From NCBI GenBank assembly GCA_016212845.1, contig JACRDR010000300.1:1-8645 (forward strand): DNA of 8,645 bases. Direction: 5' to 3'. Shown here one piece after another: positions 5,939-8,645 of this stretch (within the stretch, counting starts at the first letter, position 1; each line of letters begins with the position of its first letter). A program made the position numbers and the translations under genes. The notes under the pieces were generated by a model. It was not told the DNA's origin. It made no database searches and saw only the letters and a program-made list of their open reading frames with translations. This DNA is from Elusimicrobiota bacterium (GTDB lineage Bacteria; Elusimicrobiota; Elusimicrobia; UBA1565; JACRDR01).

Positions 5939-7647
5939 TGCTGCGACTGCTTCCCCCCTCGGCCGCCCACCTCGACGGGGAGCCGTGGATCTATCTCGGC
6001 CGGAGCGCCTACGACCGCCAGGTCTACGAGGAAACGCGGGGCCAGTCCCTGGCTTGGGGTCCGCTGTTCCACGAGGAAGCCGCGCGCTTGCGGGGACCGT
6101 TTTTGGATTGGGTCGGCGAACTCGGCCGGGAAAAGGACGCCGCCTCCTGGTGGGCCGGCGCGCTCGCGTGGAAGGACTGGGGCGCGTCCGACCTCTTCGT
6201 GCTCGCGGTCCAAGCCGCGGTCGTCCACCGCCTCGCCGCCGAGACCAAACCCCTGGGACACGAGAAGCTCACGATCGTCGTCGAGGATCCCTGGCTTCTC
6301 CGCCAGCTCGCGGCCTCTCTAGGCTCGAAGGCCGAATGTCCCGCGCTTCCCGGCGTCCACGGCGAAAAAGCGAAGGCCGCGCTCGGCGGACTCGCGCGCC
6401 GCGCGCGCTGGGCGCTGCGCATGCTCGTCTCGCGCGTAAAGCTCTGCGTCCTCTTCCTCGGGAAACCGTCGCCCAAGCTCGAAGGCGTTCTGCTCTACAG
6501 CTACCTGATCGACCGGAGCGTGTCGGGAGAGGGTTGGCGCGACGAATACCTACCGGGCCTCGCGGAGGAACTCGCGGCGGCGGGCCGAAACGTCGTCCGC
6601 TGCACCACTCCCGACGTGACCGGTTTCGAAACCGCGCTGGCCGCCCGCTCGTCGACGGTCGTCCCGCTCTTGAGCTGGGCGCCGCTCTCCGGCTTCCTCC
6701 GGGCGCTGTTCGCGCTCCCCCCCGGCCCACCGGAGAGCGCGAGCCTTTCCGGCATGCCGATGGACGAGCTGCTCCGGCGCGAGTGGTGGACCGATCTTTC
6801 GCGCGCGAGCCGCTGCGCGTACCTCCTGCACCACGCCGCTTCCAGGCGGCTGCTCGCGGCGGGCCGATGGACGACGGCGGCCATGCCCTGGGAGGGCCAG
6901 CCGCAGGAGCGCCTGCTGGCGCTCGCCGCCGCGGAAGCGGGCATCCGCTCCGTCGGCTGCCAGCACTCGACGGTCTCGCCGTGGCAGCTCCCGTTCTTTC
7001 AAGGGAAGACCGAGGCGGCGCCCCTTCCCGACGCGCTCCTCGTGCCCGGCAGCCGCGCGAAGCGTCTCTTCGAGGAAGGCGGCGTGCCGGCCGCACGCGT
7101 GGTCGTCGGCGGCAGCCGCCGCTTCGCGGCCGTCGCGGACGGGCTCATCACCCACGGGCTCGAGAGGCGCGGCAACGTCCTCGTCCTCCTTCCGGTCGGC
7201 CTCGATCACGCGCGGCAGCTGCTCGCCGCCCTCGCGGACCGATTTCCCGAGGGCGGAGAGGACTTCGAGTTCGTGATCAAGCCGCACCCCGGAGAGCCCG
7301 CCGGCGCCGCGTTCTGCCCCCTGAAGGGCCGCGTCGACGCGCGCCCGCTCAAGGAGGCGCTGGAAGGCTGCGGCGCCGTGGTTTTCTGCGCGACGTCCGG
7401 CGGCCTCGAGCCGTGGGGGTTGGGCCATCCCGTCCTGAGATATCGCGCCGACACGCTGCTCGACATCGACCCGCTCGACGTCCTCGACGACGCGACGCTG
7501 CCGACCGCCGGCGACCGCGGCCTCGGCGACCGCCTGCTCTCGGTGCGGAAGGATCCGCCGCCCTTGCCCGTCGACCGGGTGAAGCAGGCGCTGCGCGAGG
7601 TCTTCGCCCCGGTGGACCGGGCCAAGTGGCTGGAGGCGATTTGCTAG
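5938..7647 (+). CDS. GT-B-like surface carbohydrate biosynthesis protein (putative glycosyltransferase)
   Basis: 569 residues from the GTG at 5938. The C-terminal half has features of GT-B enzymes of the polysialyltransferase/KpsS-like capsule group: PWEGQPQERLLALAA (317-331), an inter-domain GCQHST (340-345), LLVPGSRAKRLFEEGGV (367-383), the nucleotide-sugar motif KPHP (448-451), and ATSGGLEPWGLGHPV (485-499) in the place of the donor-binding segment. The N-terminal 180 residues are Trp-rich (PWIYLG, SWWAGALAWKDWG), with a mildly hydrophobic basic stretch near 155-176, and lack known motifs. No true membrane segment or signal is clear. It heads an operon with a mutarotase-like gene and kdsB, so a CMP-Kdo or related CMP-sugar donor is a reasonable guess. 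A TTG at 5923 is an alternative start, but it overlaps the -10 element. Family fair, substrate unknown. Confidence 0.7.
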   Translation: MLRLLPPSAAHLDGEPWIYLGRSAYDRQVYEETRGQSLAWGPLFHEEAARLRGPFLDWVGELGREKDAASWWAGALAWKDWGASDLFVLAVQAAVVHRLAAETKPLGHEKLTIVVEDPWLLRQLAASLGSKAECPALPGVHGEKAKAALGGLARRARWALRMLVSRVKLCVLFLGKPSPKLEGVLLYSYLIDRSVSGEGWRDEYLPGLAEELAAAGRNVVRCTTPDVTGFETALAARSSTVVPLLSWAPLSGFLRALFALPPGPPESASLSGMPMDELLRREWWTDLSRASRCAYLLHHAASRRLLAAGRWTTAAMPWEGQPQERLLALAAAEAGIRSVGCQHSTVSPWQLPFFQGKTEAAPLPDALLVPGSRAKRLFEEGGVPAARVVVGGSRRFAAVADGLITHGLERRGNVLVLLPVGLDHARQLLAALADRFPEGGEDFEFVIKPHPGEPAGAAFCPLKGRVDARPLKEALEGCGAVVFCATSGGLEPWGLGHPVLRYRADTLLDIDPLDVLDDATLPTAGDRGLGDRLLSVRKDPPPLPVDRVKQALREVFAPVDRAKWLEAIC

Positions 7648-8579
7648 ACTCCCCCGCGTTGCTCACTCGAGAAACGCTTTCCGGCCGCGAGCAGTGGCGC
7701 TTAGACGACGGCCGTCTCCGCGTCGAGCTCTTGCCCGCCCTTGGCGCCCGCGTCTGGACGCTCCACGATCTCGAGCACGGCGTGCAGTGGGTGTGGCGCA
7801 GCCCGAAGGTCCCCCTCAAGGCGGCCGCCCCCGGCGCGAACTACGACGAGAATTGGGCCGGCGGCTGGGAAGAGCTCTTCCCCAACGACGCCCTCGGCGA
7901 CTTCGACGGCCGCGCCCTGCCCGATCACGGCGAGTGGTGGAGCCGGGCGTGGACCGCCGAGGAAGCCGAGCAGGACGGCAGGCCCGCCGTGCGCATGACG
8001 CTCGAGACGCGCTCCGTCCCCGCGAAATGCGAGAAGATCGTCTGGCTGGCGAAAGACCGCAAGGCCGTGCGCGTCCGCTACCGGATCGCGAACGCGGGCA
8101 AGACCGAGCTCCGCTTCATGCTCAAGCAGCACCTCGCGCTCGCGATCGAGCCCGGCGACCGGCTGGAGCTGCCGGGCGGCGCGCTGCGCGCGGTAAACCC
8201 CGATTTCTCGACGCGCCTCGGCTCCGCGGGCCCCTTCGAGTGGCCGAACGGTCTCGACAAGAGCGGCCGGCCCGTCGACGTCTCCGCGATGCCGCCGCGA
8301 GGCCGCGACAAGGAATTCGTGTACGTCTGCGATCTCGTCGACGGCTGGGCCGGCGTACGGCGCGGCGAGCGAAGATTGCGCATGCGCTTCGACAAGACGG
8401 TCTTCCCGCATTGCTGGTTCTTCATGGATTTCGGCGGCTGGAACGGGCTCTACACCGCCGTGCTCGAGCCCTGCACCCAGTGGCCGAAAGACTTAAACGA
8501 GGCCGCCGCCGCGGGCCGAGTCGCCGCACTCGCCCCCGGCCAGACGCTCGAGACCGAAGTGGAGGTGGAGCTCGCATGA
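7641..8579 (+). CDS. galactose-mutarotase-like (aldose 1-epimerase superfamily) protein
   Basis: 312 residues with the beta-sandwich pattern of the aldose 1-epimerase superfamily: LRVELLPALGARVWTLHDLEHGVQWVW (26-52), GGWEELFPND (74-83), PDHGEWW with His96, LKQHLALAIEPGDRLELP with His164, and AVLEPCTQWPKDL with Glu276. His96, His164 and Glu276 fall where the catalytic histidines and glutamate of mutarotases would lie, although the flanking motifs differ from GalM. Such proteins interconvert sugar anomers or merely bind carbohydrate. The start is taken as the TTG at 7641, four bases after GGAGG and overlapping the end of the upstream gene by seven bases; no ATG or GTG is available near the beginning of the domain. 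The end overlaps kdsB by four bases. The huge frame that continues upstream is the shadow of the preceding gene. Confidence 0.75.
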   Translation: MLDSPALLTRETLSGREQWRLDDGRLRVELLPALGARVWTLHDLEHGVQWVWRSPKVPLKAAAPGANYDENWAGGWEELFPNDALGDFDGRALPDHGEWWSRAWTAEEAEQDGRPAVRMTLETRSVPAKCEKIVWLAKDRKAVRVRYRIANAGKTELRFMLKQHLALAIEPGDRLELPGGALRAVNPDFSTRLGSAGPFEWPNGLDKSGRPVDVSAMPPRGRDKEFVYVCDLVDGWAGVRRGERRLRMRFDKTVFPHCWFFMDFGGWNGLYTAVLEPCTQWPKDLNEAAAAGRVAALAPGQTLETEVEVELA

Positions 8580-8645
8580 AAGCCGTCGCGATCCTTCCGG
8601 CCCGCATGGCCGCCACCCGTTTTCCCGGCAAGCCGCTGGCGCAGA
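8576..8645 (+). CDS. kdsB: 3-deoxy-manno-octulosonate cytidylyltransferase (CMP-Kdo synthetase), N-terminus only
   Basis: Only 23 residues are inside the window, but they are distinctive: MKAVAILPARMAATRFPGKP followed by LAQ matches the nucleotide-binding start of KdsB (IPARxxSTRxPGKPL), including the Arg and Lys that hold CTP. KdsB activates Kdo with CTP in the cytoplasm for lipid A core or capsule assembly. A homologous enzyme for another eight- or nine-carbon acid sugar (NeuA-like) is less likely, given PGKPL. The ATG overlaps the stop of the mutarotase-like gene (ATGA), with GGAGGTGGAG 5 to 14 bases upstream. The gene runs off the right edge. Confidence 0.85.
   Translation, partial: MKAVAILPARMAATRFPGKPLAQ

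Noticed and set aside
3835..6261. An 808-residue open frame on the minus strand
   Set aside because: The part before the GTG at 4776 is low-complexity shadow translation of the PLP-enzyme gene and of the divergent operon. Only the SDR portion is real.
5913..8579. An 888-residue open frame on the plus strand
   Set aside because: Only its last 312 codons read as a real protein (the mutarotase-like gene). The rest is Arg/Pro/Gly-rich shadow of the GT-B gene in another frame, typical at this GC content.
1..8645. CRISPR array, tRNA, rRNA, insertion sequence or toxin-antitoxin pair
   Set aside because: I saw no regular spaced repeats, no T-loop-type tRNA sequence, no rRNA, and no transposase or small coupled toxin genes.

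Overview
This is a high-GC bacterial window with tightly packed genes. The start of kdsB (CMP-Kdo synthetase) at the right edge points to a Gram-negative cell that makes Kdo. A c-type cytochrome at the left edge points to an envelope with haem-protein maturation. Start codons are mixed (ATG, GTG, TTG), neighbouring genes overlap by 1 to 13 bases, and several -10 elements look like TACAAT or TATGAT. I cannot assign a phylum with confidence. A high-GC, poorly cultured lineage such as Elusimicrobiota is only a guess from overall style.

Layout, left to right. (1) Bases 1-1145, minus strand: a 271-residue protein with one N-terminal membrane segment, then (ATGA overlap) a cytochrome c gene cut by the window edge. 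(2) Bases 1146-1397: a regulatory region with a minus-strand -10 element, two plus-strand extended -10 elements that share the repeat ggtgttaca, and a probable short structured RNA or leader ending in an 11-bp GC hairpin. (3) Bases 1398-2174, plus strand: a TPR protein. (4) Bases 2179-2248: a very long hairpin followed by a T-tract, between convergent genes. (5) Bases 2247-5855, minus strand: a four-gene operon read right to left, consisting of a HisC-like PLP enzyme, an extended SDR nucleotide-sugar epimerase/dehydratase, an unrecognised 250-residue protein and an FkbM-type methyltransferase. Each junction overlaps, so the genes are probably translationally coupled. (6) Bases 5856-5937: a short divergent promoter region. 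(7) Bases 5938-8645, plus strand: a GT-B-like surface-carbohydrate protein with a KPHP motif, a galactose-mutarotase-fold protein, and kdsB, again with overlapping ends.

Taken together, regions 5 to 7 look like part of a cell-surface glycan locus. The rightward operon appears to make CMP-Kdo (or a related CMP-sugar) and may supply a transferase that uses it. The leftward operon appears to build and O-methylate a decoration whose chemistry I cannot name. The most unusual elements are the unknown 250-residue protein, the HisC-like enzyme that seems to lack the usual carboxylate-binding arginine, the promoter placed exactly for a leaderless mRNA at 5926-5940, and the possible structured RNA near 1248-1357. 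The very long ORFs opposite the real genes are high-GC shadows.
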